Shown here: positions 56,602 to 64,000 of the stretch, one piece after another
How the letters are laid out: each line of letters begins with the position of its first letter
Numbering within the stretch: position 1 is the first letter of the stretch
From: Flavobacteriales bacterium
GTDB taxonomy: Bacteria > Bacteroidota > Bacteroidia > Flavobacteriales_F > PHOS-HE28
Assembly (NCBI GenBank): GCA_016716605.1
Contig: JADJWA010000001.1
Span: 2,835,001-2,899,000 of the forward strand
DNA length: 64,000 bases
Reading direction: 5' to 3'
Made by a program: the position numbers and the translations under genes
Notes under the pieces: generated by a model
The model's input: the letters and a program-made list of their open reading frames with translations, nothing else
The model's database searches: none
What the model was told of the DNA's origin: nothing

Positions 56602-57948
56602 ATGCGCGCACTGGTACTCATCTGCCGGCTGATCGTCGGTTCGCTCTTCATCGTCAGCGGCCTCATCAAGGCGAATGATCCGTTGGGCTTCTCCTATAAG
56701 CTGCAGGAGTATTTCGCCGAGAGCGCGCTGAACCTTCCAGCGTTCGAGCCGTTCGCGCTGGTGCTCGGCATCCTGGCTTGCATCGCCGAGGTGGTCCTGG
56801 GCTTCGCGGTGCTATATGGCGGCAGGCTTCGGCTGGCGGCCATCGCGCTGGTGGTGCTCACGGTGTTCTTCGGATGGCTCACGCTGTACACGGCCACTTG
56901 CGATCCGCAAGGAACCTATTCGGTCGTGGTCAATGGCGCTGCCGAAGAGCGACCAGTGACCTGCGTGACCGATTGCGGCTGTTTCGGCGATGCCATGAAG
57001 GGCAGCGTGGGCCGGAGCCTCACACCTTGGGAGAGCTTCTACAAGGATGCGATCCTATTCGTGCTCATCATCCCAATCCTCATCCATGCGTTCCGCTCCA
57101 AGGGTGCTTCATGGAACACCAAGGCCGACGATATGATACTCTTGCCGGGAGGCTTGCTGTTCGTAGCGGTGTGGAGCTGGATCTTCACCTGGTGGGGGCC
57201 GGTTTGGTTCACCCTGCTCGGCTACCTCGGGTATGCGCTGATCAAGAGGGCCGTGCAAGGCATCAAGGCAGAGTGGCTCACGGCGGGTTGGGTCGCCTTG
57301 CTTACGCTCGTGTTCGCCTGGTGGTGCTATGCGCACCTTCCGGTGCGCGACTACCGGCCATATGCCGTTGGTAAGAGCATCACGGAGCAGCGCGTGAGCA
57401 AGCCCGCAGTGAACCAGATCTTCATGAGCTATAAGAATTTGACTACCGGCAAGGTGGAGGAGTTCGATACGGCCAAGCCTTACCCGTGGGACGACCCCAA
57501 CTATGAGGAAGTGAAGGAGAGCATGCGCATCGTTGAACTGGAAGCCGGCGAGCCTTCGCCCGTTCAGGATTTCCGCCTCGTGGACCGTGATGGCTATGAG
57601 CTAACGGACGATGTGCTCAATGAGGCCTCGCCGGTGCTGCTGGTGGCAGCCTACAACCTCAAGAAGGCCGACCCCTCGAACCTGAAGGCCATCGCGCAAC
57701 TGGCCGATGATGCCCAGCGCAAGGGCTGGTACGTGTACGGTGTCACCACCAACGGATGGACCGATGTGGATGAGTTCCGCCATGACCATCAGCTTGCCTT
57801 CGAATTCGTGCAATGCGACGAGAAGGTGATCAAGACCATGGTGAGGGCCAATCCGGGCGTGCTGCTGCTGCAACAGGGCACCGTGAAGGGCATCTGGCAT
57901 GGGAACGATGCGCCTTCGCTGGGCGAGGCCGAAGCGATACTGGATTAG
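56602..57948 (+). CDS. BT_3928-type DoxX-like membrane protein with thioredoxin-like C-terminus
   Basis: 448 residues. An N-terminal DoxX/MauE-like four-helix membrane domain begins RLIVGSLFIVSGLIKANDP. A Cys-rich extracytoplasmic loop follows (TDCGCFGDA). More helices run to ~residue 245 and a thioredoxin-like domain occupies the last ~130 residues (PVLLVAAYNLKKADPSNLKAI, GWYVYGVTTNG, NPGVLLLQQGTVKGIWHG). A reducing or electron-transfer role in the envelope is likely from the family, but unproven. It converges on the LOG-family gene with a 4-bp overlap. Confidence 0.88.
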   Translation: MRALVLICRLIVGSLFIVSGLIKANDPLGFSYKLQEYFAESALNLPAFEPFALVLGILACIAEVVLGFAVLYGGRLRLAAIALVVLTVFFGWLTLYTATCDPQGTYSVVVNGAAEERPVTCVTDCGCFGDAMKGSVGRSLTPWESFYKDAILFVLIIPILIHAFRSKGASWNTKADDMILLPGGLLFVAVWSWIFTWWGPVWFTLLGYLGYALIKRAVQGIKAEWLTAGWVALLTLVFAWWCYAHLPVRDYRPYAVGKSITEQRVSKPAVNQIFMSYKNLTTGKVEEFDTAKPYPWDDPNYEEVKESMRIVELEAGEPSPVQDFRLVDRDGYELTDDVLNEASPVLLVAAYNLKKADPSNLKAIAQLADDAQRKGWYVYGVTTNGWTDVDEFRHDHQLAFEFVQCDEKVIKTMVRANPGVLLLQQGTVKGIWHGNDAPSLGEAEAILD

Positions 57949-58685
57949 AAGTTCGGCTTCAGCATGTACTTGCTGTAGAACGCATTGATCGCGGCAACAG
58001 CCTCCTCGGGCTTATCCACCACGCTGAAGAGCTCCATGTCCTCCAGGTTGATGTAGGCATGCTTGCTTCCCATGGTCTGGGTGATCCAATCCATCAGCCC
58101 CTGCCAGTACTTCCTGCCGACGAGGATGATGGGGAAGCGCGCGATCTTCTGCGTCTGTATGAGCGTGAGGGCCTCGAAGAGCTCGTCGAGCGTGCCGAAT
58201 CCGCCGGGCAGCACGATGAAGCCCTGCGAGTACTTGGTGAACATCACCTTGCGCACGAAGAAATAGTCGAAGTGGAGGCTCTTCTCCTTATCGATGTACG
58301 GGTTCGATGATTGCTCGAAGGGGAGCTCGATGTTGAGGCCCACGCTGGTGCCGCCGCCGCGCTGCGCGCCCTTGTTGGCGGCCTCCATGATGCCAGGGCC
58401 GCCGCCCGTGATCACACCGTAGCCGTTGCCCGTGAGCTGGAATGCGATCTCTTCCGCCAGCTTGTACTCGGGGGCCTCAGCCGTGGTGCGGGCGCTGCCG
58501 AAGATGCTCACGCACGGGCGGATTCGCTGCAAGGCCTCGAAGCCCTCGACGAACTCGCTCATGATCTTGAAGATCGCCCAGCTGTCGTTCGCCTTGATCT
58601 CGTTCCACCCTTTGCGCTTGAAGGCGCGCTGGATGCGGCGCTCGCTCTCCGCATTCGCGCTCGGTTCCTTTTTCAATCTGCTCAT
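57945..58685 (-). CDS. LOG-family (TIGR00730-type) protein
   Basis: 246 residues. It carries the LOG nucleotide-binding motifs: SIFGSARTTAEAPEY, VITGGGPGIMEAANKGA and VLPGGFGTLDELFEAL. The family includes cytokinin-riboside 5'-monophosphate phosphoribohydrolases and nucleotide 5'-monophosphate nucleosidases. The N-terminal ~45 residues (rich in K/R) are an extension typical of Bacteroidota members. The substrate is not determinable from sequence. Confidence 0.92.
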   Translation of the reverse strand: MSRLKKEPSANAESERRIQRAFKRKGWNEIKANDSWAIFKIMSEFVEGFEALQRIRPCVSIFGSARTTAEAPEYKLAEEIAFQLTGNGYGVITGGGPGIMEAANKGAQRGGGTSVGLNIELPFEQSSNPYIDKEKSLHFDYFFVRKVMFTKYSQGFIVLPGGFGTLDELFEALTLIQTQKIARFPIILVGRKYWQGLMDWITQTMGSKHAYINLEDMELFSVVDKPEEAVAAINAFYSKYMLKPNF

Positions 58686-58762
58686 GGTGCTAAGGTCGCT
58701 GCGCGAGGCAAATGGGTGCGGCGCCGGACCGGCCGGTTATCAACCCCATGCAACGGACAAGC

Positions 58763-61618
58763 TCAGGCGGGCAATTCCGCCTTGAGGTAAGGCCAGGTAT
58801 GTCCCCGCCCCATGAGCACCACTTCCTCGGGCGTTCCGCGCGCCACGATCATGCCGCCGCCGGCGCCGCCTTCCGGCCCCATGTCGATCACATGATCGGC
58901 CACCTTCATCACATCGAGGTTATGCTCGATCACGAGCACGGTGTTGCCTTGGTCCACCAGGCGCTGAAGCACGCTGATCAGCTGCTTCACATCATCGAAG
59001 TGCAGTCCCGTAGTGGGCTCGTCGAGGATGTAGAAGGTGTTGCCGGTGCCCTTCTTGGTGAGCTCGGTGGCCAGCTTGATCCGCTGCGCTTCGCCGCCGC
59101 TGAGCGTGGTGCTGCTCTGGCCCAGCTTCACGTAGCCCAGGCCCACATCGAGCAGGGTGCGCAGCTTCTGGTTGATCTGCGGGATGTCCGCGAAGTGGCC
59201 GGCAGCCTCCTCCACCGGCATGTCCAGCACATCGGCGATGCTCTTGCCCTTGAAGCGCACCTCGAGGGTCTCGCGGTCGTAGCGCTTGCCGCGGCAGGCC
59301 TCGCAGGGCACATGCACGGCGGGCAGGAAGTTCATCTCAATGGTGCGCACACCGGCGCCTTTGCAGGTCTCGCATCGGCCGCCGGCCGTATTGAAGCTGA
59401 ACCGACCGCTCTTGTACCCGCGGATCTTGGCGCTGGGCAATTGCGCGTAAAGCTCACGGATGTGGTCGAAGAGGCCGGTGTAGGTGGCGGGGTTGCTGCG
59501 CGGGGTGCGGCCGATCGGGCTCTGGTCCACCTCGATCACCTTGTCGATGTGCTCGAGGCCCTTGATGCGGTGGTAGGGCAGGGGGTGGGCATCGCTGCGG
59601 TAGAAGTGCTTGCTCAGGATCGGGTACAGCGTGTCGCCGATGAGCGTGCTCTTGCCGCTGCCGCTCACGCCGGTCACGCAGATGAAGGTGCCCAGCGGGA
59701 AGTCCGCGTCGATTTCTTTCAGGTTGTTGCCTTTGGCCCCGAACAGGGTCAAGCGCTTGCCATTGCCATGGCGTCGAACGGCGGGCACTTCGATGCGCAG
59801 CTCATTGCGGAGGTAGCGTGCCGTCACGCTGTCGCCCTGCGCCAGGTGCTCCGGGTGCCCTTGAGCCACGATGCGCCCCCCGTGCTCGCCGGCGCCCGGC
59901 CCGATGTCGATCAGGTGGTCGGCGCTTAGCATCATCTCCTTGTCATGCTCTACCACCAGCACGCTGTTGCCGCCATCGCGCAGGTTGCGCAGGCTGCCGA
60001 TCAGGCGCTGGTCATCGCGTTGATGCAAGCCGATGCTGGGCTCGTCGAGGATGTAGAGCACGCCGGTGAGCTGGCTGCCTATCTGCGTGGCTAGTCGGAT
60101 CCGTTGCGCCTCTCCGCCGCTGAGCGAGCGCGCGCTGCGGTCGAGCGTGAGGTATTCCAGTCCCACATCGAGCAGGAAGCCGCTGCGCGCGGTGATCTCC
60201 TTCACCACTTCCTTGGCGATGATGGCCTTGTTTCCCTCGAGCCGGTCAACGAGGCCTTTCATGAAGCCGTGCAGCTCCGTGAAGGAGCACTGCGCCAGCT
60301 CGCTGATGTTCTTGCCATCGATGCGGAAGTGCAATGCGGTCCTCTTCAGACGCGCGCCCTGGCACTCGGGGCAGGTGACCATGTGCGTGAAGCCGGAGGC
60401 CCATTTCTGCGCGGTCTTCGGACCTTCTTCGGCCTGCTCCAGGATGAAGGGGATGATGCCCTCGAACTGCACGGTGCGGTCACTCAGTCCCACGCTGCTG
60501 CTTACGCGCAAAGGCTCGTCCATGCCGTTGAGGAGCGCGGCGAGCACCGCGTCGTCCATCTCCTCCACGGGCGTGTCAAGGTCATGGCCGAAGGAACTGA
60601 GCACCGCTTCGATCTGCTTGAATACCCAGGAGCCCTTGGCGCTGCCGACCGGCACGATGGCGCCTTTGCGGATGCTCTTCTTCCGGTCAGGCACGATCTT
60701 GTCCAGCGCCACCTCGGTCACCTGGCCCAGGCCGCTGCAGCGTGGGCACGCGCCGTACGGGCTGTTGAAGCTGAAGAGATTCGGCTCTGGCTCTTCGTAG
60801 GCGATTCCCGTGGTCGGGCACATGAGGTGCCTGCTCAGGAAGCGCGGCTGGTGCTGGCCCTTGGCTTCAACGACCATCAGGTTGCCCTTGCCGTGCTTCA
60901 TGGCGATCCCGATGGTCTCAGCGAGCCGTTTTGCGCCCCCTTCATTCACCTTGATGCGGTCCACCACGAGTTCGATGTCGTGCACCTTGTAGCGGTCGAG
61001 CCGCGGGCGCGAGGTGAGGTCCAGGACCTCACCATCGGCGCGCGCGCGCAGGAACCCCTGGCGCAGCAGCTGCTCGAAGAGCTCGCGGTAATGGCCCTTG
61101 CGCCCGCGCACCAGCGGCGCGAGCACCAGCACCTCCTTGCCCGCATAGGCCTCGCTCACCAGGTTGATGATCTGCTGATCGGTGTAGCGCACCATGGCTT
61201 CACCGGTCTCGTAGCTGAAGGCATCGGCGATCCGCGCATAGAGCAGGCGCAGCAGGTCGTAGATCTCCGTCACGGTGCCCACGGTGCTGCGCGGGTTGCG
61301 GCTGATGGTCTTCTGCTCGATGGCAATCACCGGGCTCAGTCCGGTGATCAGGTCCACGTCAGGCCGTTCGATCCCGCCGAGGAACTGACGGGCATACGCG
61401 TTGAAGGTCTCGATGTACCGGCGCTGTCCTTCGGCGTGTATTGTGTCGAAGGCCAAAGAGCTCTTGCCGCTCCCGCTCAGGCCGGTGATCACCACCAGCT
61501 GGTCGCGCGGGATGCGCACATCGATGCCCTTGAGGTTGTGCACCCGGGCGCCGAGCACTTCGATGTGGTCATCGGCGTGGGCGCCGTTGCCGTTGGATTG
61601 GGGCGATGTTGCGTTCAC
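58763..61618 (-). CDS. uvrA: UvrABC excinuclease subunit A
   Basis: 951 residues. There are two ATP sites: Walker A GLSGSGKSSLAFDT near the N-terminus and GVSGSGKSTLIGDT in the second half. ABC signatures are LSGGEAQRIRLA and LSGGEAQRIKLA. Zinc-finger cysteines lie in CPTTG..CPRCSGLG and CETCKGAG..CEACRGKR. It detects DNA damage and loads UvrB in nucleotide-excision repair. Length is normal. Confidence 0.98.
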   Translation of the reverse strand: MNATSPQSNGNGAHADDHIEVLGARVHNLKGIDVRIPRDQLVVITGLSGSGKSSLAFDTIHAEGQRRYIETFNAYARQFLGGIERPDVDLITGLSPVIAIEQKTISRNPRSTVGTVTEIYDLLRLLYARIADAFSYETGEAMVRYTDQQIINLVSEAYAGKEVLVLAPLVRGRKGHYRELFEQLLRQGFLRARADGEVLDLTSRPRLDRYKVHDIELVVDRIKVNEGGAKRLAETIGIAMKHGKGNLMVVEAKGQHQPRFLSRHLMCPTTGIAYEEPEPNLFSFNSPYGACPRCSGLGQVTEVALDKIVPDRKKSIRKGAIVPVGSAKGSWVFKQIEAVLSSFGHDLDTPVEEMDDAVLAALLNGMDEPLRVSSSVGLSDRTVQFEGIIPFILEQAEEGPKTAQKWASGFTHMVTCPECQGARLKRTALHFRIDGKNISELAQCSFTELHGFMKGLVDRLEGNKAIIAKEVVKEITARSGFLLDVGLEYLTLDRSARSLSGGEAQRIRLATQIGSQLTGVLYILDEPSIGLHQRDDQRLIGSLRNLRDGGNSVLVVEHDKEMMLSADHLIDIGPGAGEHGGRIVAQGHPEHLAQGDSVTARYLRNELRIEVPAVRRHGNGKRLTLFGAKGNNLKEIDADFPLGTFICVTGVSGSGKSTLIGDTLYPILSKHFYRSDAHPLPYHRIKGLEHIDKVIEVDQSPIGRTPRSNPATYTGLFDHIRELYAQLPSAKIRGYKSGRFSFNTAGGRCETCKGAGVRTIEMNFLPAVHVPCEACRGKRYDRETLEVRFKGKSIADVLDMPVEEAAGHFADIPQINQKLRTLLDVGLGYVKLGQSSTTLSGGEAQRIKLATELTKKGTGNTFYILDEPTTGLHFDDVKQLISVLQRLVDQGNTVLVIEHNLDVMKVADHVIDMGPEGGAGGGMIVARGTPEEVVLMGRGHTWPYLKAELPA

Positions 61619-61657
61619 GGAGCGGACCGTAGGTAACGGGGCCGCAAAGGTGGCGAC

Positions 61658-62614
61658 TTACTCCGCCGCCGCGTCATGGAAGCCTTCGGCAGGCAGCAGG
61701 ATGGCATAGGAGCGCCCCGCTTTGTTGGTGAGCCGGGCATCGCGGAGCCATGGGTTCAGGATCTTCACGGTCTTGTAATCCGTGCCGTGTTCCTGCGCAA
61801 AGGCGGCAATGTCCTCAATCGGCCCATTGACTTCCACGGACCGTGTGCGGTAGGGCGGATACAGGTCCTGGTTGCGCAAATGGAAGCCATAGCGCTCAGG
61901 GTCCCTGATGATCTCCTTCATGGCCAGTATGCGGAACACGTACCGGCTCGTCTCCTCGGGCAGCAGAAGGTCGAAGTAGTTCTCCTTCTTCTGGCGCCCG
62001 AGTTGCTTGTCCACGCCGCCGCTCCCCAGGTTGTATGCGGCGGCGGCTAAAGCCCAGTTGCCATGCTTCTCATACGATTTCTTCAAGTACCGGCATGCGG
62101 CTACGGTGCTCTTCTCCACATGGTAGCGCTCATCCACCTCTCCATTCACCTCGAGCCCGTGCGCTTGGGCGGTCTCCTTCATGAATTGCCAGTAACCGGT
62201 GGCGCCCATAGGTGAAACGGCATTGGTGAAATTGCTCTCCACCAGCGCCAGGAACTTCATGTCATCGGGAACGCCTTCGCGGCGCAGCACTTCCTCGATC
62301 AGCGGGAACCAGCGGTTGGCGCGTTTGTGGGCCAGCAGGGTGTTGCTCTGCCAATAGGTGTTCACGAGCAGCTCGCGATCGAGGCGCTCACGCACATCGA
62401 TCCGATCCATGGGCACCGGCTCGCCGCAGAAGCTCACCTGCGCCGGCAGGGTGAGGCTGAATACCTGGTAGCCGTTGTTGAAGCGCTGCCGGTGGTCCAG
62501 GTCCGTGCCTTCGTTGCTCGCTGAAGACATGAGGACATTGCTGGCCAAGGATGCCGCTATCATCAGCAGCAATAGGCCCATGGCACGGGCGATCAGTGAG
62601 AGCGGGGTTTTCAT
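61658..62614 (-). CDS. MltD-like lytic transglycosylase
   Basis: 318 residues with an N-terminal signal/anchor (MKTPLSLIARAMGLLLLMI). The SLT domain has the catalytic Glu in LALVESNFTNAVSP, followed by GATGYWQFM and AAAAYNLGSGGVD. The C-terminal ~60 residues (YKTVKILNPWLRDARLT) look like a degenerate LysM-type peptidoglycan-binding domain. It cleaves peptidoglycan glycan strands in the periplasm. The ATG overlaps the upstream stop by 4 bp. Confidence 0.92.
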   Translation of the reverse strand: MKTPLSLIARAMGLLLLMIAASLASNVLMSSASNEGTDLDHRQRFNNGYQVFSLTLPAQVSFCGEPVPMDRIDVRERLDRELLVNTYWQSNTLLAHKRANRWFPLIEEVLRREGVPDDMKFLALVESNFTNAVSPMGATGYWQFMKETAQAHGLEVNGEVDERYHVEKSTVAACRYLKKSYEKHGNWALAAAAYNLGSGGVDKQLGRQKKENYFDLLLPEETSRYVFRILAMKEIIRDPERYGFHLRNQDLYPPYRTRSVEVNGPIEDIAAFAQEHGTDYKTVKILNPWLRDARLTNKAGRSYAILLPAEGFHDAAAE

Positions 62615-63690
62615 GCGCCGGGCTTGGTGCGATGGGTGATCGTGAACAGGCTGCAGAAGACGAGCAGGCCGTATGAAACGAACAGCACCGTATGCAGGTT
62701 CTCCCACACGGCGATGAAACGGGCGATGGAGAATGCCAGGAATGCATTCACCAAGCTGAGCCCGATGAATACCAAGGCCACCTGCCCGTCGCTCAACCCC
62801 AGGTAGCTCAGGTGGTGCGTCGTATGGTCACGCCCACCCACGAACGGACTATGGCCGCGCATGATCCGGTTGATGGTGACCGTGGCGGTATCGGCGATGG
62901 GGAGCAGGAATACGATCAAGGGCATGAGCATCTGGCGCGCAGGCTCCCATGCGCCGGAAGGCGATGGAGCGTTCCAGAAGAAGCGGATGCCCACGAAGGC
63001 GATGAGCACGCCGATGAACTGGCTGCCCGTATCGCCCATGAACATGCGCGACGGATTCCAGTTGTAGAAGAGGAAGCCGGCCAGTGCGGCCATGGTTCCC
63101 ACCAGGAGCACCATGTACACCGGATCCATGGTATCGGTGCCGATCATCACCACCACAGCGGCGGATAGGATGGCAATGCTGACCGAGGTGGCCACGGCAT
63201 CCATGTTGTCGAGCATGTTGATGGAATTCATCATGCCCACGACCCAGAAGAGCGTCAGTGCGATGTTCGCCCAGCGCGCTTCGAAGAGGTCGATGCTGGT
63301 CCCGCTGGCCACGAGGATGGCTCCGCAGGCGATCTGCACGATGAACTTGAGCACCGGCCGGGTATTGTAGGCGTCATCGGCCAGGCCCATGAGGAAGCCG
63401 AGGGAGGTGGCGGCCAGCAGCCCCAGGAGCTCGGGCCGCAGCACGGTCACTTCGCCGGGGAAGAGCACCCCATGCAAGGTGAAGCAGGCCAGGAACAGGA
63501 TGTAGAACCCGATGCCGCCGAACGCCGGCTTGTGGCTCGCGCTCCAGCGCTCGAGCATCTCATCCTTCTCGCGCATGCCCAGGGTCCGGGCGAAGCGCAT
63601 GAAGAGCGAGTTGACCAGCAGGCTGAAGACCAACGCCGCGAAGAACAGGCCGGAGTAGATGAGGAAGAGCTGCGCGCCGCTGTAGGTCAT
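62611..63690 (-). CDS. Polyprenyl-phosphate N-acetylhexosamine-1-phosphate transferase (WecA/MraY superfamily)
   Basis: 359 residues with about ten membrane helices. Superfamily motifs in order: GLADDAYNTRPVLKF (Asp pair), NMLDNMDAVATS, FMGDTGSQFIG and GRDHTTHHLSYLG (the His motif). It transfers a sugar-1-phosphate from a UDP-sugar to undecaprenyl phosphate, starting a glycan such as O-antigen or exopolysaccharide. Its neighbour rfbC makes a dTDP-rhamnose-pathway sugar, which supports the polysaccharide role over MraY. The start MTYSGAQLF at 63690 is preferred over a TTG at 63708. Confidence 0.9.
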   Translation of the reverse strand: MTYSGAQLFLIYSGLFFAALVFSLLVNSLFMRFARTLGMREKDEMLERWSASHKPAFGGIGFYILFLACFTLHGVLFPGEVTVLRPELLGLLAATSLGFLMGLADDAYNTRPVLKFIVQIACGAILVASGTSIDLFEARWANIALTLFWVVGMMNSINMLDNMDAVATSVSIAILSAAVVVMIGTDTMDPVYMVLLVGTMAALAGFLFYNWNPSRMFMGDTGSQFIGVLIAFVGIRFFWNAPSPSGAWEPARQMLMPLIVFLLPIADTATVTINRIMRGHSPFVGGRDHTTHHLSYLGLSDGQVALVFIGLSLVNAFLAFSIARFIAVWENLHTVLFVSYGLLVFCSLFTITHRTKPGA

Positions 63691-63697
63691 GGCGCGG

Positions 63698-64000
63698 TCA
63701 CTTGGCAAGATGCCAGGGCCCGTCGAAGGCGAAGCCCGCGCGGTCCTTCTCGCTCACGATAGGCGAAGCGATCCCCCAGTCGATCCCCAGCGCAGGATCA
63801 TCCCATCGGATGGTGCGCTCCGAGCCGGGTTGGTAATACGCCGTGCACTTGTAGTTGAAGACGGTGGCATCCTCCAAGGCCGCGAAGCCATGGGCGAAGC
63901 CAGGAGGCACCCAGAGCATCGCAGGGTCATCGGACGCCAGGCGCACCTTCACGTGCCGCCCGTAGGTCGGGCTCTCCGGGCGGATGTCCACGCACACATC
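63698..64000 (-). CDS. rfbC: dTDP-4-dehydrorhamnose 3,5-epimerase, C-terminal part (5' end outside window)
   Basis: 101 codons open to the right edge, so the true start lies beyond the window. The visible part holds the cupin core VDIRPESPTYGR, LWVPPGFAHGFAALED and YKCTAYYQPGSERTI. It makes dTDP-4-dehydro-L-rhamnose, a precursor for surface glycans. It lies 7 bp upstream of the WecA-like gene on the same strand, consistent with a shared polysaccharide operon. Confidence 0.93.
   Translation of the reverse strand, partial: DVCVDIRPESPTYGRHVKVRLASDDPAMLWVPPGFAHGFAALEDATVFNYKCTAYYQPGSERTIRWDDPALGIDWGIASPIVSEKDRAGFAFDGPWHLAK

Overview
The window looks like a chromosomal segment of a GC-rich member of the Bacteroidota, most likely an uncultured Flavobacteriales-type bacterium. 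The signs are type IX secretion system (T9SS) hallmarks (a PorP/SprF protein, type A and type B sorting tails, two OmpA/PD40 proteins), an S46 dipeptidyl peptidase, BshA, a BT_3928-type DoxX protein, a SiaC-like DUF1987 protein, and repeated TAnnTT promoter-like boxes just upstream of start codons. I see no phage, integrase, transposase, CRISPR array or rRNA operon. Genes are tightly packed, often with 4-bp ATGA overlaps, and no gene-free stretch exceeds about 300 bp.

Layout. 1-5 kb: the tail of an AsmA-like protein, an OmpA/PD40 protein and a secreted Lys-C-like serine protease. 5-16.4 kb: mostly housekeeping (TerC, a membrane glycosyltransferase, bshA, a CoA-transferase, tRNA-Leu and tRNA-Lys, a GNAT-like protein, aroK, pyrR, a TPMT-type methyltransferase, rlmD, def). 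16.4-20.3 kb: a lipoprotein, a dihydroorotase-like protein that has lost most metal ligands, and a BatA-like membrane protein. 20.3-35.5 kb: a three-gene minus-strand operon of a giant T9SS type-B surface protein, its PorP/SprF partner and an OmpA/PKD/PD40 protein. 35.6-40 kb: an ECF sigma factor with a tiny membrane protein, transcribed away from the giant gene, then two more secreted proteins. 40-49 kb: DPP11-like peptidase, pterin dehydratase, DUF1573 protein, S41 protease, penicillin-binding protein 1C and a second Lys-C-like protease. 49-64 kb: parB/parA, a UPF0173 hydrolase, a SiaC-like protein, several small secreted proteins, a BT_3928-type protein, a LOG-family protein, uvrA, a MltD-like lytic transglycosylase, a WecA/MraY-type phosphotransferase and the C-terminal part of rfbC.

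The standout is the giant gene (23480-35513, about 4,000 codons if the frame is repaired). Its middle is an array of about 52.7 copies of a 117-bp unit encoding a 39-residue, four-cysteine repeat, flanked by an N-terminal propeller plus HYR-like domains and a C-terminal type-B sorting domain. The array shows higher-order block duplications. Its frame is broken by three single-base deletions and one insertion; two of the deletions are the same lesion at equivalent places 24 repeat units apart. One degenerate copy of the repeat lies in the neighbouring propeller protein (37743-39965). That protein also shares a C-terminal module, ending in two YTGxxNDRDxIL motifs, with the Lys-C-like protease at 2891-4966. 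Neither of those two has a recognisable T9SS tail, so the module may be an alternative surface-targeting or calcium-binding domain.
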